Assembly (NCBI GenBank): GCA_001599595.1
Contig: BCHH01000019.1
Location: forward strand, 498,411-562,410
Direction of reading: 5' to 3'
Length of the DNA stretch: 64,000 nt
Source: Beverwykella pulmonaria
Lineage: Eukaryota > Ascomycota > Dothideomycetes > Pleosporales > Melanommataceae
The notes beneath the pieces were generated by a model. It had not been told where the DNA came from, made no database searches, and was given only the letters and a program-made list of their open reading frames with translations. Shown here piece after piece: positions 1-10,733 of this stretch. Position 1 is the stretch's first letter. Each line of letters begins with the position of its first letter. Made by a program: the position numbers and the translations under genes.

Positions 1-413
1 GGGTCCATGGGGTCTGCTTTCCCTATAATCCGCCGAGTCAGTTTTCCGTCTAATTTGTGCAATCGGGGTATATCGCGTGCGTGAGAAGGCGTACCGCTAG
101 ATGCCGCCGCTTCTGAGGGATGCGATCGCGCCCACTCGGCCTTGGCCTGCTGAATCAGACTCTGCTGCTGCTCGAACTCTTGTTTTGCCCGGGCCAACTT
201 GTCGCGTGACGATATCGAGGACTGGTGGTAGATGCCATAGAAGACGCCGAAGCCGAGGGCGGACCATCGGAGGACCTGATAATGAAGCTATTAGCACGTT
301 TGCTCGCATTGGAATGCCTAGGTCTGGCCTGGGAGCTGGAGCTGGAGACCATGGATAAAGGAGTTCGAGGGCGCAGCAGGTAAACGTACGTTTAAGCCCA
401 CGGATGAGGACAT
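1..413 (-). CDS. ATP21/TIM11: F1Fo-ATP synthase subunit e (3' end cut by window edge)
   Basis: Small inner-membrane subunit of mitochondrial ATP synthase that helps dimerise the complex and shape cristae. Three exons are visible: 413..390, 275..95 and 22..1, the last running off the window. Exon 1 encodes only MSSSVGLN, followed by a GTACGT donor. Exon 2 starts VLRWSALGFGVFYGIYHQ, the single membrane span carrying the GxxxG-like glycine pattern of the family. It continues into a charged, Gln-rich coiled-coil segment (LARAKQEFEQQQSLIQQAKA). The second intron has a GTACGC donor, an ACTGAC branch site and a TATAG acceptor, and leads to GKADPMDP, which fits the conserved aspartate/proline-rich C-terminal part. 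The family is normally about 90-100 aa, so only a few tens of residues are missing. It is divergent from the dynein intermediate chain gene. Confidence 0.85.
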
Positions 414-990
414 TGAGACGGTTGGGAACGCGACGAGAGGGATGTGGGCAGGGCGCGGCAGTGTCCAATGGCACAGATACGGGAGCGCAGAGGGCGATTG
501 GGACGGCGACCGGTAGTGGGGAGGCGGAAGCGCGGTGCTGCGGCGTTCAGTGCTGGTGGCAGTCGGGAGGGCGACAGCAGTAAAGTTGAGGTTTGAGACG
601 ACGCGGCTGATCCCGGCGCCCGGCGAAATCTGAGCGGAGCCTGAGGCCGAAGAACAGCCGACCTTGGCGCGATTCTTGGGGAGAAGTGACCAGGGAGCAT
701 GGTGAACAACACTGTTCGTAAACTGCTTCGAGGGGATGGGCTGAAACTTTGAAAGCCGGATACATGCTATTGCTGGACAGACAGAACTAAGAGAAGCTTG
801 TCACAAAGCGCCGTCTCCCTGCGACGAGACACTGTCTCTCACCACCTCCTCAACACTCACCCCCGGCGCAAGCAATAGGCCAACGCAAGGACATACTAGC
901 TCCTTTACCTCCTCTGTAAACCCTCTAGGGTCCAAAACAAGAACATCCTCCCAAAATTCACGACTCGGATGCGAAATAACAGCCTCTGCC
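414..990. promoter_or_regulatory. Divergent intergenic region, ATP synthase e / dynein intermediate chain
   Basis: 577 bp between two divergent genes, presumably holding both promoters. The 3' half (about 840-990) is pyrimidine- and CA-rich on the + strand, as expected of a fungal 5' UTR ahead of the dynein gene. No convincing third gene was seen. Confidence 0.4.
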
Positions 991-3217
991 ATGGAATCAA
1001 CAATGCAGCAGCGGAAGGACGAGATCCTCGCGAAAAAGGCCAAGCTCGCGGAATTGAAGCGGCAGCGCGAGCTACGAAAAGAAGGACAGGCGAGTAGGCA
1101 GTCGTACGGGGGCTCCCCGGAAGTAGGACTCCTTACACTTTCCAGGTTGCATCTGCTAACGAGCTGCAGCTCTTCCAGCCAACACCTTCACGAGTCGACC
1201 AAAAGCGCGACTTGGAGAAGATCATAAACGACCTCGTTGGAGACAGCAGACCCAACTCTACACAGCCTGGCTCACCTGCCGGCGGACGGTCAGACCGACC
1301 CACATCTGTCATCAGCGCATCACAACTCAGTAGCGACAATGAGGGTCCCCCGACGTTCACAGGTCTTACCGGCATGGTCGATCGCGAGATGCAGACTCTC
1401 TCCATAGCCCCCATGGCCACGGTATTCGAATTCGAGGGCGAGGAGGGTCCCAAGAAGGAGAAAGAGATCATCACGTACAGCAAGGGCGTACAGACAAGCA
1501 CCGACTGGTCGCCGCCTAGAGCGAGAGGCGCTGGAGGAAGCGATTCGGAGCGGGACGATAGTCCTACACGGTCTCCGCGGGCGAAGAGGCTCAGTCGCAG
1601 GCAGAAAGAGCGGGAAGAGGAGATCCGCGCTAACTTGAAGAAGGAAATCGAAGAGGAACTCAAGGCCGCCCAGCAGGCTGGTCCAGATGCGGGTGTTAGT
1701 CAGCCAGGCTCGAAAGAGAACTTTCCGTTCAAGACGCTCACGAATGAAGAGCTGAATGCTGTGGAGAACTCTGAAGACTTTGCCGGCTTCGTGGAGAGGA
1801 GCACCAAGGTGCTGGAGCGGGCGCTGGACCAGCAGCTAGAGTTCGATATTCTTGCGGACTATGCTCTTGGTGGTGTGGACGTGGACGAGGAAGATGAAGG
1901 GTATGGGTCGAGTGGCGGGAAGAAGGGGCGGAGGGTGAAGGAAGTTGCACAATTCTGGGATGAGAGGTGGAGCAAGAAGAGGATGATCTCTGATCTGGGT
2001 TTCTCTACCAAGGTAGGACTTGCTCAGAGAGACGACTTGATCAAGCATGCTAACCGTCTACGTAGTTTCCAGAGCTTGTCTTGGCTTCCTACACCAAGAA
2101 CCCTTCCGCTCCACACGACCCAGATGGGCTCATCCAGGTCTGGAATCTGCACATGCACGACCGCCCTGAATACATCTTCCATGCCCAGTCCGACATCCTG
2201 ACGGCGAAATTCTCACCATTCCACCCTAACCTCATCATCGGCGGCGCATACTCAGGGCAAGTGCTCCTCTGGGATACGCGCGCGAAATCGTCGCCAGTCC
2301 AGAAAACCCCTCTCACAGGCTCCGGTCATACACACCCGGTCTACTCAATCGACATCGTCGGAACTCAAAACGCGAACAACATCATTTCCTGTTCAACCGA
2401 TGGTGTTGTTTGTGGTTGGACTGTCGATATGCTCTCACAACCTCAGGAGTTCCTCGAGCTTACCTCCCCGCCCCCTGCCAAAACCGAAGACGTCGCCGTG
2501 ACGTGCATCGCCTTTCCTCAATCGGATCCCACCTACTTCCTCGCGGGCACAGAAGAGGGCATCATCTATCCCTGCCATAGATATGATCGCGCTGGTGCAA
2601 AAGCCGGTGTTGACAGCCGTGCAAAATATACTGGCCACGCCGCACCCGTCATGAGTCTTGACTTCCATCCGGCCAAGGGAACAATTGATCTCGGCGACCT
2701 CGTCCTCTCTTCCAGTGTGGACTGGAGCGTCAAACTCTGGAAAGTGCGGCCCCCAGCAGCAACAGGAACATCCAACGGCTCTGCCCCAGGCTCCACACAA
2801 CTTGTGACGCCGATCTTGGATATTGCGCGCGAGGACTTGGTCTACGATGCGCGCTGGTCCCCGGTCAAGCCTTCCGTCTTCGCGCTCGTCGATGGAGCCG
2901 GCAGTCTCGAAGTCTGGGATATCAACGTCGACGTCGAGGTGCCAGTGCAGAAGGTCACGCCGAGCGAGAACAAGCGTGGTGCTTTCGCATCGATGCCGAG
3001 TGGGCTAGGGTATATGAATCGCAGCTTAAATAAGCTGGCCTGGGAGAGGAATGAGGGGAGGAAGGTGGCTGTGGGCGGAATGGATGGTGTAGTCACGGTG
3101 TTTGAGGTTGGTGCTGATCTGGGGGGCCTGGAAACTAGGGCTGAGGAGTGGAGTGGGGTGAAGAGATTGGTCGGGCGGTTGGAGGGCGTAGGGGAGACGG
3201 CGGTTAATGGGAATTAG
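991..3217 (+). CDS. Cytoplasmic dynein 1 intermediate chain
   Basis: Intermediate chain of the minus-end microtubule motor. It links the dynein heavy chain to light chains and to dynactin. Exons are 991..1122, 1170..2012 and 2066..3217, giving about 708 aa, the usual family size. Both introns have CTAAC branch sites. The N-terminus (MESTMQQRKDEILAKKAKLA) is the charged coiled coil that binds dynactin p150. An LC8-type light-chain motif is visible as YSKGVQTSTDW near residue 140. The C-terminal half carries WD40 repeats, for example SSSVDWSVKLWK and WDINVDVEVPVQK. A second in-frame ATG at 1003 could be used instead of 991. Confidence 0.93.
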
Positions 3218-3795
3218 AGGAATCCGTTTCTGTGCTAGGGAGTGATGAGCAGGGAATTCGGGTCGGCGGGGCCAGAATTCCAACTCGAATCCAGGAGGCT
3301 TGAGTCTGAGAGGATGCAGGTACCCAGCACGATTTGAGAAGTAGGCCGATTTGCAATGGGTGCAGGGACGTGCGTCGAGCATTTTTCTGGAGTCTGGGCT
3401 CACATACCCCCTTATCTGAATTTGATTTCATTTCTGGCGTTGACTTTGAAAGAGATATGGTTTTCTCATTTTTGAAGATCACCGAGATGGTATTTTATCC
3501 TTGACTTTTGTCAGTGTTGCCGTTCATGTTCATTCTACAGCAGTCTGTCTAGATCATTACGCCGAGTCTATGTCGGCCTTCCACCGATTTGTTCCTACAC
3601 ATACACTCTGCCCACTATCTTCTTTCTTCACTGATATCGCCCGACCCATGGCTGATCTGATTCAACATTTGACTACTCAAACCACTCAAACCCTACCAGC
3701 CCAAATCCTCCCCCTCTCTCTTCTGCCCCCTTCTCCATCCGCAACTGTTCAACCTTGACTCTCTTAGTCTCTAAATGTTCACCTCTCCTACTCCC
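3218..3795. other. Convergent intergenic region
   Basis: 578 bp between the ends of the dynein chain gene (+) and a GPI-protein gene (-). It should hold both 3' UTRs. No supported gene was seen. Confidence 0.4.
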
Positions 3796-4242
3796 TCACA
3801 CCACAAACACCCCCGCCACCCCCGCTAACACCCCCACCATTCCCATCCGAACATACGGTGTCGGTGCCTCGGCAGCGCCCGTACTTGTAGTCACGGCTAC
3901 AGACACAGCCGTAGAACCGGACCTAGCTGTAGAACCGGACCTAGAAGTAGTACCAATAACAGTCTGCTGCGACAACGACGTGGACAGGATTGATTCGGAT
4001 TCAGCGGCAGAGGTTACTGATGAAGCGACCGATGAGGCGACTGATGAGGCGACTGATGAGGCGACTGATGAGGCGACTGATGAGGCGGGTATTAATTGAA
4101 TCTGGGATGAGGATGGGATGGGTTGTGTCGAGGGCCCGTCGACAGAGAAGGGTTCGCCCCATGTTGATGTTGAGGTGGTTTCTTGGGCGGAAGTCAGGCC
4201 GAGGAGGGAGAGGAGGGTGGGTTTGAGATGGCGGACGCGCAT
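3796..4242 (-). CDS. Small Ser/Thr-rich GPI-anchored cell-wall protein
   Basis: An uncharacterised 148-residue single-exon protein with the three-part layout of fungal GPI proteins. It has an N-terminal signal peptide (MRVRHLKPTLLSLLGLTSAQ, cleavage expected after SAQ). The body is almost entirely Ser, Thr, Ala and Val. The C-terminus is a hydrophobic tail (MGMVGVLAGVAGVFVV) preceded by small residues (STGAAEA) suitable for GPI attachment. The centre holds a VASS tetrapeptide run encoded by a 12-bp minisatellite. The Ser/Thr body should be heavily O-mannosylated at the surface. No enzymatic domain was seen. A second GPI-protein gene lies 1.6 kb away on the same strand but is not obviously a paralogue. 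Confidence 0.75.
   Translation of the reverse strand: MRVRHLKPTLLSLLGLTSAQETTSTSTWGEPFSVDGPSTQPIPSSSQIQLIPASSVASSVASSVASSVASSVASSVTSAAESESILSTSLSQQTVIGTTSRSGSTARSGSTAVSVAVTTSTGAAEAPTPYVRMGMVGVLAGVAGVFVV
4016..4087 (+). repeat. 12-bp coding minisatellite, six units
   Basis: Six head-to-tail copies of ACTGATGAGGCG. The two leftmost copies each carry one substitution. On the minus strand each unit encodes Ala-Ser-Ser-Val inside the GPI-anchored protein. The length is a multiple of three, so copy-number change keeps the frame. Confidence 0.9.
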
Positions 4243-5883
4243 GGTGTTGATGGGGATAATTGATTATTGTTTGAGGGACGAGATGGCTTGAGACGAGAGC
4301 AGTGCAAGAAGTAGACGTTTGAATAGAAGAAAAAAGCTTGAATTACTTGACTTGACGACTTGAATTTAACTCTGAGCACTCTTGCCTACCTCCGGTAAGT
4401 TGTCAATGTGGACTCGGACTCCGAACGCACATCCCCTCATGTTGCCCAACGTGTACAAGCATGCTTGACATTTTCGCTAATCGCAAAGCTAGATGTCGCA
4501 GACTGGCGTGCTTTGTACGATGTGAGTGGTGGGTCACGTTTGACAGGTGGTAGGTTGAGTTTGTGGAGTGCAGGTCCTTTCGGGTCTCCGCTCCAGCTGC
4601 CGAGCTGGGGTCGGGTGTTTGTGCTTATGTGCCGAGCAGCTTCAACGCTGGATGATGAGGTAAGGCGCCGTTGTGCTGTTGACAGAGCATAGAGCAAAGG
4701 ACTCTCGACGAGACTCTTGGGCAGGAAGAGAAAAAAAAAATATGCCCACAGGTGGTGATTAAGATCATCCAGGCCGGGAGAGAAAATTGGCGTGCGACAT
4801 CGCAAAGCCATTGGTGCACCGCCAACCAGACATCTTTTCTGTGCATCTTCCCAAACCGCCCTTCATCTTCACGTGCCAGTCTCCTCCGACGTTGTCAACA
4901 CAAGCCTCCACAAGCAAACTTTCCTAAGCCCATCGACCAAGCATCGTCGTTGAGCTCAATCCTCAGAACAACGGCACCGAATCACAAGCCGCAGCACGAC
5001 CCTGCACTAGCGCCATGCAGCCGCTCCTGCAGGGAAACCTCACCACGCAGCTGCGCCAAGTACTGCATCGACGCGTCAACACCACAGCCGTTCGTGTTAT
5101 GCTACCTAATGGTAGTAGAAGCTGAGGAGTTGTGGTGTGGTTTGGATACGATAGGGTGTGGGGGTTATCTGTCTGATGGGCTGTTCTTGGAATACTTGGT
5201 TCACGATGGGATTGAGGCTGAAGGAGGGCTTGACGCGGCCGTTTCGAATCCAAGGTTGCTTTTGGCTTTATGGCTTGTTTCGAGGTCAGGTGAGGCGGGA
5301 AGAGCAAAATCTGGTAGAATCTGCGATGCGATACAGCTCACAGCCGGCCGCACTACCTGGCTGAATGCTCCATGTGCGACACCAAACGCGCTGCACAGAC
5401 ACGCCATGACCCGCGTCCATCGTGGCAGGTGACATAGGCGGCATGCTCAAGCCGTGGCGGGCGTCACAGAATGAGCGTGTCAAGACCATCTGTTTCGTCG
5501 TGCAAATCGATCTCTCACACCTCAGGCTGAATGCGTTGAAACGACACTACTCTGGATGCATGACGAATACAATCCTGACGGAGTCTGTCGAATCTCTAGG
5601 AGACGGGAATGACGACAGAGGGTGGCACACATTGCCGGCTTCACGTGTATGGTCTATGTGTGATGGAAAATCAAGATTTGGCTGTGAATGTGTTCGATAC
5701 GATTACTTTTTCTACAACGCACTCTATCCTCTCCCCCACACCAATCCGCCGCTCTCGTGGCTCATGAATTACAAGCACACCCTTTCGCAATCCCTTGCCA
5801 TTATCCAAAGCTCAGGGTGGAGTATCGTAGAAAGCAACATAAACAGACTGAAGAGAAAAGGCCAGATTTCCAACACCAGTATC
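4243..5883. other. 1.6-kb region with no supported gene
   Basis: A pyrimidine/CA-rich stretch at about 4850-5010 looks like a 5' UTR leading to an ATG at 5014, but that frame closes after 36 codons and no intron that extends it convincingly was found. Longer open frames (for example 5422-5949 on +) begin without ATG and show no motif. It probably contains UTRs and the 3' flank of the next gene. Confidence 0.35.
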
Positions 5884-6575
5884 TTAGTTGAGGTACACCA
5901 TTGCGGCGAATCCGCTGAGGATCAGCGCAAGCGGGCTGCCGAGCGTTGATGCAGCGCCAGTGCTCTGCTTGGGCACACCGCCGCTGCTGACAGTCGCAGA
6001 GCTGGTAGGCTTCGAGGTGCTGGATGGGGTGCGCGAGAGGGTCGCAGAGGAGATGGTGCTGTTGAGGCCGATCGATGAGATGACAGAGACGGAGGCAGAG
6101 GTGGTGGCAGTCACGATGGAGGCAGAGTCGGTGGACTTGCTGCTGGGGGCGGCGGTGGTGGACGAAGCAGAGGGCTTGACACTGGAGGTAGCATCGCTGC
6201 CGGTGAGGCTGATAGGGCCAATGTAGTTTGTGGTCTCGCCCTGCTTGATCTCAAGCGCGTAGTCGCCCGCGTTGGGCAAGGAAGCGTCGACCGTCCATTG
6301 GAACTTGCCGTTGACCGCGGAAGCTGGAGTATGGTTAGAACAACGCGCCTGTCTCAATGGGTAGGCTCGAACGTACTGGTCAGGGTGTCGACGGTCTGCA
6401 GGTCCGCGTTCTGGCCCTGGCGGAGAATGAAGGTGGTTGGGGTGTTGGAGACGGGCGAGTAGGTAACCGTGTATGTCTTTCCAGGCTCAACGGTCTTGGG
6501 GAAGTCGTTGATCTCGAGGGCCGCGGCAGCAGCAATGAAGGCAGCGCCAGCGAAGAGAGTCTGGAAGAAACGCAT
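5884..6575 (-). CDS. Kre9/KNH-type Ser-Thr-rich GPI-anchored protein
   Basis: Secreted cell-wall type protein of 212 aa in two exons, 6575..6377 and 6323..5884. The 53-nt intron has a GTACGT donor, a CTAAC branch site and a CCAG acceptor. A signal peptide (MRFFQTLFAGAAFIAAAAA) is followed by an Ig-like domain with the pattern of the fungal Kre9/KNH N-terminal family. Recognisable parts are INDFPKTVEPGKTYTVTYSP and FQWTVDASLPNAGDYALEI. About 90 residues of Ser/Thr-rich linker follow. The C-terminus is a hydrophobic GPI-type tail (LGSPLALILSGFAAMVYLN). Members are linked to beta-1,6-glucan or general wall structure, but the precise role is unknown. Confidence 0.85.
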
Positions 6576-8349
6576 GTTGATGGATTAGGGAGGCGGGAGG
6601 GAGAAGCTGGTTATTATAAAGGTATATAGAAGTGGTATATGTACTGCCAAGGGAGAACGAGTGTGGACAAGCTGGAAGCTTTGTAGAAGAAGAGGAGGAT
6701 TAGAGAGTGGGTGAAAGGAACGATGGTGTGTTGAGCATGAATGCCGGGGCGCAGCTGGGCTTTTTACGAGACGGCAACACCCCCCCGGTGAAAGGAGCCA
6801 TAGCAGGAATGAACATGGGGCGTGCCAAAATTGCGACCAGATGCAGCCTGGTCTGGCTAATCACGGTGATGCAAGTGCGCCCAATCGCTTGCGAGGCCAA
6901 CCAACGTGCCGCCCCTTTTTTGACAGGCTTGACTCGATGGCCCCTTCTTCCTGCGACTGGAAAGAAAGAACGCCGAGATGAGAGACGATTCGCTCGGCAC
7001 GCCATTGGCGACACCCTCGTCGTGTGAACAGAACCGCTAACGGGTTTGCAGCGCGTGCTAGCTGCATGCGGCATGGCCTGATGCGCCCTCAATAATCCGG
7101 GGAATCTCAGGGGAATCGTCATTTAGAAAGAGACGCGCCTTGCTGCTCTCGCAAAGGCGTGAAGAAGAGCGCACCGCGACGAGATCTTACCGTCGTGAGG
7201 CAGACGACGGCGACTATTTGCGGCGGCACCAGATTCAGAGAGTTCTTGCCACATGCCCCACCGCCAGGGCAACGCCCGTTCATTCCTCCCATTCCGGTCC
7301 ACTTGCCAACTCCCACGCTCTAGTCCGCACAGCAAATAACCGCCTAGATGTCATCGGACAAATCCCGCCCACGCCATTCTTTCCTGTTTTTTGTGCTCGC
7401 GGAAATGATGGGCGCACCGCTTCTAATTCCCGCTCAGCGGGTGCCGGTGACTTATTTGGTCGTGTCAGTCAGGGTTAGCGAAAGCAATTTGGGAGACTCC
7501 GATTAGGCTTGGCGTGGATTGAGAGCGTGGTGGCAACGACGACCAGTGAGATCAACCTTGAATAGGCACATATATGTGCTCGTATAAGGAGAGGTATAAG
7601 ATACGACTTCGCACACAGCACGCGCGGAGGCCAGACCAGAAGATACAATACGACAGTGTAGGGTGGGTATGTCCTTTCATATATTCTCCCTAGAATCGTC
7701 CTGTTTTTTCTTTTTTATTTCACTCCGTGCCCGGGGTTACTACCGGTATCTAAGGAAAAGTCCATGCTCTCCGGCATGCAGCGGCAAGCTCATTGGGAAA
7801 ACATGTATATTCTTGCCACCGAGCGGCGAGCTTTTCAAAATCCGGCGCACAGACCTCTCCAGCAGATGCTACTACTAAACTAACTAAGAATGCTTCATTG
7901 TGGTCTTCCAAAATGGTGGTGATCACATAGGGCGAGTGATATCTCACAACTCATCCAATCGTCAAACGCGGTTACTGCATTCAACTTTCTCTACTCTAAT
8001 ATATACCAAAAGTAGGCCTCATTCATAGATCGTTCGTCCAAATCCTTAATCCAGATGTCTCGCTGCTGATCAGCTCAGCGAATGCGCTTCATGCCTATGT
8101 CGCCGATAGTCAACCCGAGTGCCCAATGTCCATCCCGAGTTTAGATCCAGGAAAACGCCAAAGCCAATTATCGCTCTGGCAGAGATTCCAATCCTAGAAA
8201 AAAAAGGGAAGAGAAAGGAAATCCCAAAGCCAACCCTAGCGGATAACATTCGGTCAACCACCACCACACCGGTTGTGCAACCCTCAGAACAAACTCAGGG
8301 GTCCCAGTCCGGCTCCTGCGTGATCGCACCGTTCATTTCAATACCGAAC
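6576..8349. other. 1.8-kb region with no supported gene
   Basis: It contains the upstream region of the Kre9-like gene (minus strand) and the 3' flank of the small basic protein gene. Open frames here (for example 6700-7122 on -) lack domains, acceptable codon patterns or splice support. Confidence 0.35.
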
Positions 8350-8810
8350 TTAGAACCATTTGGCGAAGTCGTTGCTTGGGGACCTGGAACTGTAGTCACT
8401 TCCGGCAGTCTCCTTGGCCTTCTTTCCGCGCGGCTTTGGGGCAGCCTTAGCCTTCTTCGGGGTAGCTGGTGGAGTGGCGAGGTCCTCCCCCATTGCAGCA
8501 GCACCTGTCACCGTTGGCAAAATATCGAGGATTTCTGGAGGGAAGGGAACATACCGCGCTTCTTGGCCGGCTGAACAGCAACAGACGGCTCTCCACTGTC
8601 GACACGACTCTTGAGCTCCTTGGCCTTGGCGGTGATGGAGCGAAATTGGTGCTCGAAAGAGCTGGCGGTGCGGGTGCCATCGAGAGCACTCATCATGTTG
8701 TACTGAGCTTTGCTGATGGACGTGTTGCCGATTGCCGTGAGGAGGATGGAGATGCAGTCGGCAGAAATCATCTTGCTACCACCGGCATTGTCGACTGCTG
8801 CTTTGCCCAT
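8350..8810 (-). CDS. Small basic, probably nuclear protein of unknown function
   Basis: A 136-residue protein in two exons, 8810..8555 and 8504..8350. The 50-nt intron has a GTATGT donor and a GACAG acceptor. The start was placed at 8810 because the context ACAGCTACCATGG is strong; an upstream in-frame extension reads like 5' UTR. The N-terminal half (ISADCISILLTAIGNTSISK, then ALDGTRTASSFEHQFR) looks like a compact helical domain. The C-terminal half is Lys/Ala/Pro-rich (TPPATPKKAKAAPKPRGKKA) and resembles AT-hook or histone-tail-like sequence, suggesting a nuclear or chromatin location. I do not recognise the family. The protein ends SPSNDFAKWF. Confidence 0.75.
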
Positions 8811-10138
8811 GGTAGCTGTTGTGGGTTGTATGGACGGATTGAACGAAGAATGAAGATGGATTGTAGATGAAAGCTCGAAAGCGGGAGAAGGTAGAAGGCT
8901 GCAGCAACGGTGCAAGACGTTGATGTTGCGGTCGAGCGTGGGTGAAAAGTGAGGTTGAAAGAGAGGGAGAATCAGGGCGGGAGCAAATATTAAATAGTGC
9001 AAGGGTTGGGACAAGCGCTTCGAGGCGCTGTGGTGAGTGAAGTCGAGCAAGAGTAAGCGCCGGTGAAGATGAAAACATGGGGCTGAATAGGTGAGCGCTG
9101 GTGTAGTGGGAGTGGAGCTGGGAAGATCTTGGGGTGAGGTGGTGAAGCATGGTCTTCACCATGAGTAAAAGACCGTTGCCAGCTCTTGAGATATTCTAAC
9201 AATTGCGGCCTGATAACGTAGATACGATTTGATCAGACCACTGTAGCATAGTTGGACACTCGGAGGACATAGACAAGGTAGCCTTTGAGATCATAACCTA
9301 CCAAAGCCTCGCAGAGCTCCCCTGTACATTACACAGTGAAGGTGGTCTTTACTCTTATCCAAGAGTTGGTGAGATGACCTGTTGCCATGAAATAGCAAGA
9401 AAGCTGCAACTAAGTGCATTGTCCAATTACGCGACTTTGTGTAGATCCCCGACTATGCTCAGAAGGAATCGAGTTCTTCCAAGGGGCCCACATGACTCAA
9501 TACTTGCTTGTGTAGGCCGCTCGCTTGTGCTTTTACGTTTAGTGTTATAATGCTTAATTTTACTTACCTTTGTTAATGCGAGGGGAAAACTGCCAGCGAA
9601 CAGAGAAAAGAGGTGAATTAAGAATGAATAAGCTCTATTCATCAATATAGATAAGAGACGAGAAAAATCCTTTAGGACACTCAGAGGATTCGGCGTGGCT
9701 ATAGATGAGATGCGTCACGTGACAGGTAGGCTCGAGGATGAGCCTCCCTGAGAAGGAGGTAATGTGACGATGCTGCTCGCCAGGCTTGCTGCAAGTCACC
9801 ACGCTGCTGTATATAGGATCGATCCCTTTTGTACCTCTTCTTCCTTCATATTAGTGTAGCATGAAATAGAGCCAACATATCCTGTCAGCTCGCATTCCTG
9901 TGCAATGATAGTGAAAACTGTGCTCCTCATCACAGCAGGTTCAACTATAACACCCAGTTCTTGTTAAAATATTTTAAGATGAAAATCTATTTCATATTTA
10001 AGTCTGTCAAAGACTGATCAATATTTCGGTAAGGACTGTTCAGAATTGAAATTGATAACCAAATTTCCCCTTCCTCCCCATATTCACAACTCCTCCAATA
10101 ATGCCTGGCTCACGCCAATCCTTTAGAATTCTCGTCGT
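8811..10138. other. 1.3-kb region with no supported gene
   Basis: The right part (about 9690-9952) contains a CACGTGAC palindrome, a GTATATAGG TATA-like element and a CT-rich tract, and ends in TAACA. This layout recalls a solo LTR, but no target-site duplication was found. The left part should be the promoter of the small basic protein gene. Confidence 0.3.
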
Positions 10139-10733
10139 TTAGGCAGAGCTAACAGGAACCTTAGCGTTGCCAACTGGGTGAACGGTACCGTCGGCCCCGA
10201 CATGGCCAACGTGGTGAACATTCCCGTTGCTGTCGGTGTGGTGAACGCTTCCATCTTGAGCGACATGGATATTCTCAATGTCTGGCGTAGATCTACGAGC
10301 GTTCTTCACTGGTTGAACGGTACCGTCAGCCCCGACATGGCCAACGTGGTGAACATTCCCATTGCTGTCGGTGTGGTGAACGCTTCCATCTTGAGCGACA
10401 TGGATATTCTCAATGTTTGGTGTAGATCTGCGAGCGTTCTTCACTGGTTGAACGGTACCGTCGGCCCCAACATGGCCAACGTGGTGAACATCCCCGTTGC
10501 TGTCGGTGTGGTGAACGCTTCCATCTTGAGCGACATGGATATTTTCAATATCTTACGTAGACCTGAGAGCGTGCCTAGCATAAATAGTGAATACTAGAGA
10601 TCGCTTCCATGGTCTGCGAAATATTGTTAAATTGTATACATGTTTAGTTCCTAACGTAATACTCACTGGACTGTATGCAGGCTGAAACGGATGTCACAAC
10701 GGCAAGAACAGCGACAGCGGAGAAGGTCTTCAT
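10139..10733 (-). CDS. Secreted histidine-rich tandem-repeat protein with dibasic sites (KEP-like)
   Basis: An unrecognised family, predicted at 159 aa in two exons, 10733..10667 and 10551..10139. Exon 1 encodes a clear signal peptide (MKTFSAVAVLAVVTSVSA) and is followed by a GTGAGT donor. Exon 2 holds three copies of a 45-residue unit rich in His, Asp and Gly (IENIHVAQDGSVHHTDSNGN, then VHHVGHVGADGTV). Units are joined by QPVKNARRSTP, whose Arg-Arg pair is a Kex2-type cleavage site. This is the architecture of fungal Kex2-processed repeat proteins, some of which are precursors of secreted peptides. The acceptor chosen for exon 2 ends in AAG, which is unusual, but it is the one that restores frame past an in-frame TAA. 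Metal binding through the His clusters is an inference only. Confidence 0.6.
10181..10566 (-). repeat. 135-bp direct repeat, three copies (third partial)
   Basis: Copies start at 10181, 10316 and 10451 on the + strand with an exact 135-bp period. The first two differ at only five positions, all transitions, and four of the five are silent in the minus-strand frame. The third copy is more diverged at its end, where the codon matching CCA in the others is TAA. Confidence 0.9.

Noticed and set aside
5014..5124. 36-codon frame starting with ATG after a leader-like stretch
   Set aside because: It closes quickly, no intron extends it convincingly, and the sequence matches nothing recognised.
5422..5949. 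175-codon plus-strand frame
   Set aside because: It starts at GTG, overlaps the 3' end of the Kre9-like gene in antisense, and has no recognisable features.
9571..9952. Segment beginning TGTTA and ending TAACA, as in a copia-type solo LTR
   Set aside because: The 5-bp flanks do not match and no internal element or second copy could be confirmed; kept only as a hint.
10178..10597. Plus-strand open frame through the 135-bp repeat
   Set aside because: It lacks a signal peptide and is explained by the minus-strand repeat gene, whose silent substitutions support the minus frame.
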